A DNA stretch of 17,798 bases from JBBQIY01 sp964618405 (GTDB lineage Bacteria; Verrucomicrobiota; Kiritimatiellia; RFP12; UBA3636), in assembly GCA_964618405.1 (NCBI GenBank), contig CAZUAY010000047.1, forward strand, positions 1 to 17,798, written 5' to 3'. The translations under genes and the position numbers were made by a program. The notes under the pieces are model-generated. The model was not told the origin of the DNA. It did not search any database and saw only the letters and a program-made list of their open reading frames with translations. This document shows, piece by piece, positions 1 through 6,891 of this stretch; positions within the stretch are counted from its first letter, which is position 1, and each line of letters starts with the position of its first letter.

Positions 1-56
1 TTGGCTGTTGGAAATTGAGAGTGCAAAGAACTCAGAAACCTTTTCGGATAACGTCC

Positions 57-110
57 AGCAACTAGCGACTGTAATCGGTCGGGCACAGCCCCCTGTGCCT
101 GACCGATTAC
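57..110 (+). repeat. Palindromic repeat element with heptamer flank, left copy
   Basis: Bases 71-88 (GTAATCGGTCGGGCACAG) and 93-110 (CTGTGCCTGACCGATTAC) form an 18-bp stem with one G.T wobble and a CCCC loop. Immediately to the left are two 7-mers, AGCAACT (57-63) and AGCGACT (64-70). The whole 54-bp unit recurs in inverted orientation at 17745-17798 with two differences (57-63 heptamer, and base 81). No T-tract follows, so it is not a typical intrinsic terminator. It is best described as a REP/MITE-like interspersed palindrome; no transposase is visible in the window. Confidence 0.85.
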
Positions 111-130
111 GTTACATTTCATGTTTAGAG

Positions 131-160
131 TTGAAGAGTTGTAAGATGATGCGTTATAAT
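131..160 (+). promoter_or_regulatory. Sigma70-like promoter for the glycosyltransferase
   Basis: TTGAAG (131-136) is followed after 18 bp by a perfect TATAAT (155-160). The expected transcription start about 7 nt downstream falls at about 166-168, only a few bases before the ATG at 172. No Shine-Dalgarno sequence precedes that ATG, so the transcript would be leaderless or almost so. Confidence 0.5.
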
Positions 161-171
161 CTTGCCGCAAT

Positions 172-1038
172 ATGAACATCTCCGTCTTCATCCCGACTCA
201 CAATTATGGGGCGTTTTTGCCTCAAGCAATTGATAGCGTACTGGCTCAAACCAAGAGGCCGTGTGAGATCATCATTGCGGACGATGGTAGCACGGATGGG
301 ACGGCTGAGCTTGTTGCGCGTTATGGTGAGGCGGTCCGTTATATTCGATTCGACCACGTGGGCGTATACGTGGTTCGCGGAGCAGTTTTAGAAATTATCA
401 AAGGCGATTGGTTTTTTAATCTGGATGCCGATAATTGGATCGAACCGGATTTCCTTGAAAAAGCGGCTGGTCTAGCTGCTTCGTGTCATGACGATAAGTT
501 GGCGATCATCTATCCCAATCGAGTAACGTTTGGCGATTATGCACGCGTCCAGCGGGTTCCTGAGTTTGATGTCGAACAGTTCAAGTTCGGAAATTTTGTT
601 GATATGAATTCGCTTGTCCGCACGGATGCCGCCCGGCGCGTTGGTTTTGATCCGACATTCAATGAGGGATGGGGCGACTACGATTTTTTTCTAACCCTTG
701 CAAAGCATGGGTTTTATGGTGTGCCTTTGCGGACATCGCCTCTGCACTACCGCGTACACTCTGGAAGCATTACGGCGGGAACAAAGTCGTTTGACCGCAA
801 ACAGCGGTTGATGCGGAAAATTGTGAAAAAGCATAATGATTTTTTTTCGCAAGAAGAGGGGAGCCGCGCTATTCGCCACTTTGCCCCAGAAGCGGTGAAG
901 CGGCATTGTCTCTTTGAACTCTTCTGGGGGCACCGCTATCGTGAAGCCATTCGATTTGCTGCTAAAAAGTTGTTTAAGGATCCTCGCGTCTTTTTCTCGC
1001 GTGCCGTGTTAAGGCGCCTGCTCGGCCGGACCGACTGA
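172..1038 (+). CDS. Family 2 glycosyltransferase
   Basis: The 288-residue protein is a GT-A fold glycosyltransferase of family GT2, which moves a sugar from a nucleotide-sugar donor to an acceptor. The N-terminus is diagnostic: IPTHNYGAFL at 7-16, the nucleotide-binding ADDGSTDGT at 36-44, and the metal-binding DxD-type LDAD at 84-87. A GWGDYDFF segment at 166-173 stands where GT2 enzymes carry the acidic catalytic-base region. The C-terminal third is basic and aromatic, with no clear membrane helix, so the enzyme is probably cytosolic or peripheral on the inner membrane. The start at 172 places the catalytic strand at residue 3, as usual for the family, although no SD precedes it. The substrate cannot be told; cell-surface polysaccharide, LPS or protein glycosylation are all possible. 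It stands alone here and faces a convergent kinase gene across 270 bp of AT-rich DNA in which I see no gene. Confidence 0.9.
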   Translation: MNISVFIPTHNYGAFLPQAIDSVLAQTKRPCEIIIADDGSTDGTAELVARYGEAVRYIRFDHVGVYVVRGAVLEIIKGDWFFNLDADNWIEPDFLEKAAGLAASCHDDKLAIIYPNRVTFGDYARVQRVPEFDVEQFKFGNFVDMNSLVRTDAARRVGFDPTFNEGWGDYDFFLTLAKHGFYGVPLRTSPLHYRVHSGSITAGTKSFDRKQRLMRKIVKKHNDFFSQEEGSRAIRHFAPEAVKRHCLFELFWGHRYREAIRFAAKKLFKDPRVFFSRAVLRRLLGRTD

Positions 1039-1308
1039 CTCACTGCTGCATTCTTTGTACAACTCCATAGTGTTAAATTTATTGTGCTCTTCTGAGGAAG
1101 CTTCTTTAGCGTTGTGTTCTTTGCCTAGGCGAGATGTGCTTTTTTATAAAAAATTCTAATGACCAAACAGACCATCCCTGGCTTCTGATTTTTTTAGATT
1201 TTCTTTCCTGCCAAGTCGAGGATGCGGAGGATTCGAGAAAGTTACACGTTGATTTTTTCGCGGTCGCGTCGCACGAAGGGTTCGCGACTAAGGTTTGCAC
1301 CAAAGTTT

Positions 1309-4300
1309 TCAAGTCCTCAAAATTTCTTGGATCTTGTCGTTCAGTTCTTTTCGTGTAAAAGGCTTCTCAATGAAGTTTGTTCCATTTTTACTAATTCCTT
1401 GCTTTTCAAGCAGGTCTGCAGTATGTCCAGACATAAAAATGTACTGTAATTGTGGACTTATTTTAAGAAGTTCGATCAGCATTTCGGGACCATTCATCTC
1501 GGGCATCATGACATCCGAGATGAGCAGATTAATTCGATTTTTGTTTTCTCGCATGATTTCGATTGCCTCTTGAGGCGAGTGGGTTGCAATAACCTGATGT
1601 CCTAGGCTTTCTAACAATTGGCGTGCAGGCCGGAGGATCAAGATTTCATCATCGACAAGGAGGATTTTGGCATGGATCGGCTTGTCGAAGGCTGTGGGCT
1701 CATCCGCAACAATAACGTTTGTTGCGCCGTCTGAAAAAATGGGCAGAAATATTTTGAATTCAGTTCCCTTACCAACTTCTGTCTCCAGCGCGATGGTGCC
1801 GCCGCATTGTGTGATGATGCCGTAGACCACAGAAAGCCCTAAACCCGTCCCATGGTCGAGTGGCTTCGTTGTGAAGAAAGGTTCGAAGATTCGCTTTTTA
1901 ATTTCCGGTGCGATTCCAATACCCGTGTCTTTAACGATAACTTCAATGTATCTGCCAGGCTTGAGGTCTTCGGGGAGTGCTGACTCGTTCTCAAGCGTTT
2001 CGTAGTCGACTGTGGAAATCAGGATTCGTCCTGTTTTATTTATTGCATCGTGGGCGTTTAGGCAAAGATTAAAAATGATCAGTTCGAATTGGCTCTTGTC
2101 AATCATAACCGTTGAAATTTTCGGAGAAGGATTCCAAACCGTTTCAATATTTTCGCCAATCAGTCGGCGTAACATGTTCATCATGCCATCAATCAAGTCG
2201 TTGACGTTAGCTTCCATGGGTTCGACAGGTTGCTTTCTGGCGAATGTTAAAAGCTGGCGTGTCAGGTTTGTTGAGCGTAAAGCAATCGTCTTGATTTCTT
2301 GGATGTCATCGCGTAGCGGTTGATCTGGCGGCAACTGATCGAGAGCCATTTCGGTATAGCCAATTATGGCTTGTAACATGTTGTTGAAGTCGTGCGCAAC
2401 GCCTCCTGCCAGACAACCGACTGATTCAAGCTTTTGCGTCTGAATTACTTGTGCCTGCAAAGCGCTTTTTTCGTTTGCTGAAATGATCTGCTGCGTGATA
2501 TCTCGTTTTACAGCAATGTAACTGACGATATTCCCTTTTGTATCGAAGGCGGGGGATATGGTTGCCTCTTCGGTGTAGAACGTCCCGTCTTTTCGTTTGT
2601 TCACGAGTTGGCCTACCCACGTTTTCCCCCCTGAAAGCACGGTCCACATCTGTTTATAGAATGCAGGGCTTTGCATTCCGCTCTGAAGAATCCTCGAGTT
2701 TTTACCGATAGCCTCTTCCCTTGAATAGCCGCTGACTTTGTAGAAGACAGGGTTGACATAGATGATGGTGGCATTTGAATCTGTAATGGTTATTGCGTCA
2801 CTCGACTGCTCGATTGCGCTCATGAGCCGTTCGCGTTCTGCCTCCGCATTTCGTCTGGCGGTGATATCGCTTATAAATCCTTCAACGGCAATAACATTAC
2901 CGGCTTGATCGTAGAGCCCTTCAGCCTTTTCCCATACCCACCGTAAATCACCTTGTTTGCCGACAATTTGATATTCACCATCAAAGCTTGTGTGAGATCG
3001 GAGGACCCAGTCCCATTTCTTTCTAACGGTACTGGCTTCTTCGGGTTTGATCAAATCTAAATAGGCGTGGTTACCATTATTCGTGAGTTCTTCTACTGTG
3101 TATCCCACGACCTCCTTGCAGCCTGAACTGACGAACTCGAAAGTCCATCTTGCGTCAACATGACGCCGATAGGCCATGCCAGGCAGTCGATCCAGCAGTG
3201 CCGCATAGCGTCGTTGACTTTCCCTGAGTTCGTTTTCAACGCGCTTCCTCTCGTCAATATTTCTGGTTGAACCATGGATTTCTAATTTTCCTGTGCTGGA
3301 ATTCATCCAGAAATGCGCAATGACTTCGGTCGTCACAGAGGTTCCATCTCGCCGCGGTTGACACAATTCTGTCATGAAAAAAGTGTCCGGTGTGATTTTA
3401 CCGTCGTTAAATTCTTGGATGCGCGATCGAATCACGGTTTCTATCTCCTCCGCCTGATCTGGAAATAGTGAATGAATGAAGTTGTTGCCGATCACCTCTT
3501 CTGCCGCATAGCCACGAAGTTTTAAAACCGAGGGGCTAATGTAAAGGATCTTCAAGGTCTCGGTGTCGAGAATCCAAACAACATCTTTCATGTTCTCCGT
3601 TAGCACCCGATACCGAGTTTCGGTTTCCTGTCGTGTTTTCTCGGCATTAATTCGTTCGGTGATTTCAATGGCGTAGCCGGCAAGGAGTGTTCGGTTTCCC
3701 AATAGAATTGGATATTGGGAGATCGAGAAGTGACGGTCGTTGATTGTGCTCATGGCGTTGACGATACCACCTTCTTGCAAAAGGGCTTTATCCCTCTCGA
3801 CCATAGCCTTGGCGAAATCCTCTGGAAAAACTTCTTCGACGGTTTTACCGATGAGTTCAATGCCGGAAAATTGTGTCAAGTCCTTGAAGTTTTCACTGGC
3901 CATGACGAATCGATTATCCGTTTCTGTGACTTCGCGGACGAAGGTGTAAATCGGCGAATGAAAGAGAAACAATTTCATCAGTTCATGGTTTTCAGCTAGC
4001 AGTTGCTGTGACTTGACAAGATCTGTAGATTTTTTGCGAACACGATGACCTAAAACTAGACTGGCTAACAGCAGAAACGACATGACAACCGCTAGCGTCA
4101 TAAAGCGGTATCGCCAGTGCCATACGACTTCGGAAAAACTCAATTGAGATTTGAGCCATTTTCTATCGATAGCCCTATATTCTTTGCGCGATATTGCGTT
4201 AAAGCCCTCTTCCAATAGTTGAAACAGGCTCCTGTTGTCCTTCTGAACAGCACGGTGAAAATTTCCCGTGTACAGCACAAAGGCTTCGCGGAACTTATTT

Positions 4301-4926
4301 CTAGCATTGTGTTTGGCTAGAAAGAAGAGGGCAGCAGGTTTGTCGATGGAGAACACTTTAATTTCGCCGCTTTTGGCGGCGAGGACAATGGCTTCGTAAC
4401 TCGAATACTCTTTGAAGGTGTCGATGCCGCGCGCTTTGAGATAGGCAATAGCGGCATCGCCTGCCTTCACGCCAACGGTGAACCCTGCCATAGACGGGAT
4501 ATCGGTTATTCCGCCGAGGGTATTATCGATGTAGACCGGAACCTCGATTTGAGCGTAGGGTGGAGTGAATTCTAAGGTTTTCGTTCGTTCCTCTGTAAAG
4601 AATATCGTGTCGATTACATTGGCTTTACCTTGGCTCATTTGCCTCTGTGCATCAGCCCAGTCCATGGCCCTTAGGTCCACTTTAATTCCAGTCTTCTCTT
4701 CCCAACACGCCCACTGTTCCGGCAAAATTCCGCGAAGAACACCTTCACCGTCTCTGAAGATGTAGGGTGGGTAATTGTCGTCACTGACCACTACAATTGA
4801 TTTGGGACTTGGCGTTTGCTGTGCAACAGCATTTTGCGTCAGAAGCGCAATTGCAATCGCAAAAAAAACAATTGCGCCAAGGGTTGAAACCATGTCTTCG
4901 AAACGCTTATGGATTATCGTCTTCAT
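1309..4926 (-). CDS. Membrane-bound hybrid histidine kinase with SBP_bac_3 sensor, four PAS domains and receiver
   Basis: This 1,205-residue two-component sensor has, in order: a hydrophobic signal segment (about 14-35); a periplasmic SBP_bac_3-like solute-binding domain (about 43-262, starting VVVSDDNYPPY, with the FTPPY motif at 120-124); a membrane helix (about 275-293); four PAS/PAC modules (about 305-430, 435-560, 565-692, 698-815); a HisKA domain with phospho-acceptor His845 in GGVAHDFNN; a HATPase with N-box Asn957, DTGIGI from Asp1000 and GTGLGLS at 1026-1032; and a C-terminal receiver (1085-1205) with acidic Asp1092/Asp1093, phospho-acceptor Asp1138, Ser1166 and Lys1188. All catalytic residues are present. 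It should sense a small periplasmic ligand, perhaps an amino acid, and relay phosphate from His845 to Asp1138. No output regulator or Hpt gene is adjacent, so its partner lies elsewhere. Met12 is an alternative start, but Met1 gives a basic n-region to the signal. The start has no strong SD. Confidence 0.95.
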   Translation of the reverse strand: MKTIIHKRFEDMVSTLGAIVFFAIAIALLTQNAVAQQTPSPKSIVVVSDDNYPPYIFRDGEGVLRGILPEQWACWEEKTGIKVDLRAMDWADAQRQMSQGKANVIDTIFFTEERTKTLEFTPPYAQIEVPVYIDNTLGGITDIPSMAGFTVGVKAGDAAIAYLKARGIDTFKEYSSYEAIVLAAKSGEIKVFSIDKPAALFFLAKHNARNKFREAFVLYTGNFHRAVQKDNRSLFQLLEEGFNAISRKEYRAIDRKWLKSQLSFSEVVWHWRYRFMTLAVVMSFLLLASLVLGHRVRKKSTDLVKSQQLLAENHELMKLFLFHSPIYTFVREVTETDNRFVMASENFKDLTQFSGIELIGKTVEEVFPEDFAKAMVERDKALLQEGGIVNAMSTINDRHFSISQYPILLGNRTLLAGYAIEITERINAEKTRQETETRYRVLTENMKDVVWILDTETLKILYISPSVLKLRGYAAEEVIGNNFIHSLFPDQAEEIETVIRSRIQEFNDGKITPDTFFMTELCQPRRDGTSVTTEVIAHFWMNSSTGKLEIHGSTRNIDERKRVENELRESQRRYAALLDRLPGMAYRRHVDARWTFEFVSSGCKEVVGYTVEELTNNGNHAYLDLIKPEEASTVRKKWDWVLRSHTSFDGEYQIVGKQGDLRWVWEKAEGLYDQAGNVIAVEGFISDITARRNAEAERERLMSAIEQSSDAITITDSNATIIYVNPVFYKVSGYSREEAIGKNSRILQSGMQSPAFYKQMWTVLSGGKTWVGQLVNKRKDGTFYTEEATISPAFDTKGNIVSYIAVKRDITQQIISANEKSALQAQVIQTQKLESVGCLAGGVAHDFNNMLQAIIGYTEMALDQLPPDQPLRDDIQEIKTIALRSTNLTRQLLTFARKQPVEPMEANVNDLIDGMMNMLRRLIGENIETVWNPSPKISTVMIDKSQFELIIFNLCLNAHDAINKTGRILISTVDYETLENESALPEDLKPGRYIEVIVKDTGIGIAPEIKKRIFEPFFTTKPLDHGTGLGLSVVYGIITQCGGTIALETEVGKGTEFKIFLPIFSDGATNVIVADEPTAFDKPIHAKILLVDDEILILRPARQLLESLGHQVIATHSPQEAIEIMRENKNRINLLISDVMMPEMNGPEMLIELLKISPQLQYIFMSGHTADLLEKQGISKNGTNFIEKPFTRKELNDKIQEILRT

Positions 4927-4989
4927 TGCTTATGGCTTTTTAAAAGGTGAAGTAAAGATTCCGTTAATCAACCTTTCCTTCTGTCTGCT

Positions 4990-5017
4990 ATGATACATTA
5001 TGCATCAACTCTTGCAA
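4990..5017 (-). promoter_or_regulatory. Possible promoter for the hybrid kinase
   Basis: Read on the minus strand, TTGCAA (5012-5017) precedes TATCAT (4990-4995) with a 16-bp spacer, about 65 nt upstream of the kinase ATG. Each hexamer differs from the sigma70 consensus at one or two positions. The surrounding 4927-5136 gap is AT-rich, so chance matches are likely and the call is tentative. Confidence 0.3.
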
Positions 5018-5136
5018 TAACAATCTTGTATAAATTACGCACAAATCCGTGACAAATCGCAATAAACTCCGAGCGCACCTGATTAAGCAGTAAAGGCTAA
5101 GCCTATACAGCAAGAATGATTAAGAATTCGATATCG

Positions 5137-6201
5137 TTATTTCCCGAGTATCATTTCGACCAGTACGCGTATCATGGGATCGGGCGCGAAATCTTCTTTC
5201 TCGGGGAAGGCGACTCCGAGACGGACTTCTCCAAACAACCATTTCCCTCCTAGCCGCCGCCGCCGTGTGACCTGCAAAAAGTAACGCGATTCGTGTGTGT
5301 GTGGCGTTTCGGGCCATGCCGCGCCCACGTCGAAACGGACGGCTCGCTTTTCTTTGTGTTCATGCATAACCGAAAACATAAGGAATGGCTCAAACCCCGA
5401 ACGGCGCTCGCGCCATGTTAATTCAAGTAAATTCTCAATCACCCAATTGTCGAAAATGCAATGACTAAGACGGAGCGATGACGTCTCAACCCATCGATCT
5501 TCGGTGTAGTATTGCAGAGTCTGAGCAGCGTAGAGGCTCGTCTCCGAAGTCAAGAGAAACACCTGCGAGGCTCGGAGGCGCCCATAACCCTGCGCTGTCG
5601 AGCCCAACCGCAGTCCAGCGCTCGCGGTTACATGTGTTATTCCCTGATTAAACAATTTTAAACGCAATCCGAAATCAGGCGTCGTGTCACGATAGGCCGA
5701 CCGGATCTGGCTGGTCGTGTCGATGTCTTCAACTTCGGTTTCTTGATTATACTCCAGCATCAGGCGGTTTCTTGTTCTCGGCAACGAAATCCTTGCCTGT
5801 GTCTTGTGTTTAAAGGTAATCCCGTCAAAACGCGATACCTGCACGCCAATACCAAGAGTCATCCGTGAGGTGTCCGTATCGTCGATCAGACGTTCGTCAC
5901 CGAATATGCGATCCAGCCGATCAACAACGGCCAAAAAATTGGTAGAAAGCCCCGCTTGAGTGACTTCCAGACCGTTCATGGCATGCGCTGCAACGCCGGT
6001 GATTTTGATTGCAAGACTGTTGCTGTTTTCTTCTTCCGGCATCCTGATAATCGGAGCAAGCTCGGTTAGCACATCTGCCACGATAACGCTGGTTGAACCA
6101 ATCAAAAAGCACAAACTAGACAAAAAAATTAAAATTCGAAACTTCACGCGGCCAATCATACCTGATCGAGAGTCTTTCGGAAAACCTTTTTTGAAAGACA
6201 T
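5137..6201 (-). CDS. Secreted hypothetical protein, probable outer-membrane beta-barrel
   Basis: I cannot name this protein. It has a classical signal sequence: basic residues followed by the hydrophobic run FRILIFLSSLCFLIG (21-35 from this start) and a small-residue cleavage zone ending near VIVAD. The mature part has many short alternating polar/hydrophobic stretches and aromatic residues, and ends in a strand-like VRVLVEMILGK, a pattern typical of Gram-negative outer-membrane barrels. A region around 93-120 (VDRLDRIFGDERL followed by an acidic linker and MTLGIGVQVSRF) recalls uncharacterised proteobacterial envelope proteins with a short acidic helix before the first strands; this is from memory and unverified. 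Start choice is uncertain: ATG at 6201 is given, GTG at 6237 abuts the palindrome at 6238-6269, and ATG at 6159 gives the most ordinary signal peptide. None has a strong SD. It lies upstream of the kinase on the same strand, 210 bp away. Confidence 0.7.
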   Translation of the reverse strand: MSFKKGFPKDSRSGMIGRVKFRILIFLSSLCFLIGSTSVIVADVLTELAPIIRMPEEENSNSLAIKITGVAAHAMNGLEVTQAGLSTNFLAVVDRLDRIFGDERLIDDTDTSRMTLGIGVQVSRFDGITFKHKTQARISLPRTRNRLMLEYNQETEVEDIDTTSQIRSAYRDTTPDFGLRLKLFNQGITHVTASAGLRLGSTAQGYGRLRASQVFLLTSETSLYAAQTLQYYTEDRWVETSSLRLSHCIFDNWVIENLLELTWRERRSGFEPFLMFSVMHEHKEKRAVRFDVGAAWPETPHTHESRYFLQVTRRRRLGGKWLFGEVRLGVAFPEKEDFAPDPMIRVLVEMILGK

Positions 6202-6237
6202 GTTTTTTTTGCGGATAGAATTTAATTGAGTTGACAC

Positions 6238-6269
6238 ACTTCAGATCGCGCGATCGCGCGGTCTGGAGT
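6238..6269. promoter_or_regulatory. 32-bp palindrome in the divergent intergenic region
   Basis: A 16+16 bp dyad is centred between 6253 and 6254, with core CGCGCGATCGCGCG. Fourteen of sixteen arm positions pair by Watson-Crick rules and the other two are G.T wobbles on one strand. It sits between the leftward barrel-protein gene and the rightward nrdR promoter. It could be a dimeric regulator site or a strong hairpin. It does not match the AT-rich NrdR-box pattern I know, so autoregulation by NrdR through this site is not supported. Confidence 0.5.
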
Positions 6270-6278
6270 GCTTAATTC

Positions 6279-6307
6279 TGGACAATATTGCCCTGTAGAA
6301 GTATTAT
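6279..6307 (+). promoter_or_regulatory. Sigma70-like promoter for nrdR-MATE
   Basis: TGGACA (6279-6284) and TATTAT (6302-6307) are separated by exactly 17 bp, and each differs from consensus at one base. The predicted transcript would start near 6314 and carry a leader of about 45 nt with the AAGGTG Shine-Dalgarno at 6351-6356 before the nrdR ATG. The palindrome at 6238-6269 ends 9 bp upstream of the -35 box. Confidence 0.5.
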
Positions 6308-6360
6308 TGTGGACGTTTACAGTGATTCCTATTTTTAGTCAAGTTTTTGAAAGGTGTACC

Positions 6361-6891
6361 ATGAAATGTTCTTCATGTGGATGCGATGATGACAAAGTTC
6401 TTGAAAGCCGCTCCGTACGGGGCGGTGTTGCTATCCGCCGTCGTCGTGTTTGTGTTCAGTGCGGACACCGGTTTACCACGTACGAGGAAATCCTCCGCGA
6501 CTCCCTCATGGTCATCAAGCAAGATGGACGGATTGAAGAGTTTTCGAGGCAAAAGTTACTGAACGGGCTTACACGAGCCTGCCGGAAACGGCCGGTGACC
6601 TTGCAGATGATTGAATGGATTGTCGATAAAATCATTGAGCAAATTGAGCAAGATTACGATCTTGAGGTTCCTAGTCGTGAAATCGGCGAGCGTGTCATGC
6701 GGAATCTCATGTCGGTGGATCAAGTTGCCTACGTGCGATTCGCCTCCGTTTATCGGCGGTTCGAGGATGTGGATCAGTTCGTGAGTGAGGTCAAGAGCAT
6801 GCACGAGCCTGAAGTTAAGAGCAAGACTTCCGCGGAGGAGGTTAAAGCGGAGGATGAAGCGGTCAAGTTGGAGTCACCCGAAAATGCCTGA
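6361..6891 (+). CDS. nrdR: Transcriptional repressor NrdR
   Basis: This 176-residue protein is NrdR, the Zn-ribbon/ATP-cone repressor that shuts off ribonucleotide reductase genes when dATP is high. The zinc ribbon is formed by Cys3, Cys6, Cys31 and Cys34, with the basic RRRR stretch at 26-29 and the family signature GHRFTTYE at 35-42. The ATP-cone follows from about 49 to 139 (VIKQDGRIEEFSRQKL to VRFASVYRRFEDVDQF). The start at 6361 is chosen because MKCSSCG is the canonical NrdR N-terminus and AAGGTG lies 4-9 bases upstream; the frame is open further left but lacks both. The protein is about 25 residues longer than most NrdRs because of a Lys/Glu-rich tail (about 148-176), which also encodes the start of the next gene. 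No nrd reductase genes are in the window. Confidence 0.96.
   Translation: MKCSSCGCDDDKVLESRSVRGGVAIRRRRVCVQCGHRFTTYEEILRDSLMVIKQDGRIEEFSRQKLLNGLTRACRKRPVTLQMIEWIVDKIIEQIEQDYDLEVPSREIGERVMRNLMSVDQVAYVRFASVYRRFEDVDQFVSEVKSMHEPEVKSKTSAEEVKAEDEAVKLESPENA

Larger units (their letters stand above)
2..175 (+). other. Open frame running in from the left edge through the palindromic repeat; possible 3' end of an upstream gene
   Basis: One frame is open without a stop from base 2 to the TGA at 173-175, which overlaps the glycosyltransferase ATG at 172 as ATGA. The first about 20 codons (reading WLLEIESAKN and onward) look like plausible protein. The next about 13 codons are encoded by the palindromic repeat at 57-110, and the rest by the AT-rich leader. 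The ATGA overlap would normally suggest an operon, but a good promoter sits inside the frame at 131-160 and repeat DNA makes up about a third of it. It may therefore be a chance open frame, or a gene end extended by repeat insertion. The other two frames close at 16-18 and 63-65, so an upstream gene could also end there. I recognise no product. Confidence 0.2.

Noticed and set aside
71..110. Palindromes at 71-110 and 17745-17784 as Rho-independent terminators
   Set aside because: Stems are strong but no U-tract follows; the near-identical inverted copies fit an interspersed element better.
1263..1288. Hairpin GTCGCG ... CGCGAC as a terminator of the kinase or glycosyltransferase gene
   Set aside because: The stem is only 6 bp with a 14-base loop, and no T-tract follows in either direction; on the minus strand the following run is A-rich.
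1039..1358. Small open frames (for example 1134-1358 +, 1106-1312 -) in the convergent gap
   Set aside because: No SD, composition dominated by Ser/Phe/Lys runs from AT-rich DNA, mutual overlap on both strands, and no recognisable motif.
5094..5104. AGGC-TAA-GCCT hairpin as terminator after the barrel-protein gene
   Set aside because: A 4-bp stem followed by TTTA on the minus strand is too weak to call.
6231..6259. Perfect TTGACA at 6231-6236 as the nrdR -35 box
   Set aside because: At 16-18 bp downstream the sequence is the GC-only palindrome, with nothing like a -10 box; TGGACA/TATTAT further right pairs better.
6268..6360. Upstream extension of NrdR to 6268
   Set aside because: It lacks an SD, would cover the promoter region, and precedes the canonical MKCSSCG start that has a well-spaced AAGGTG.
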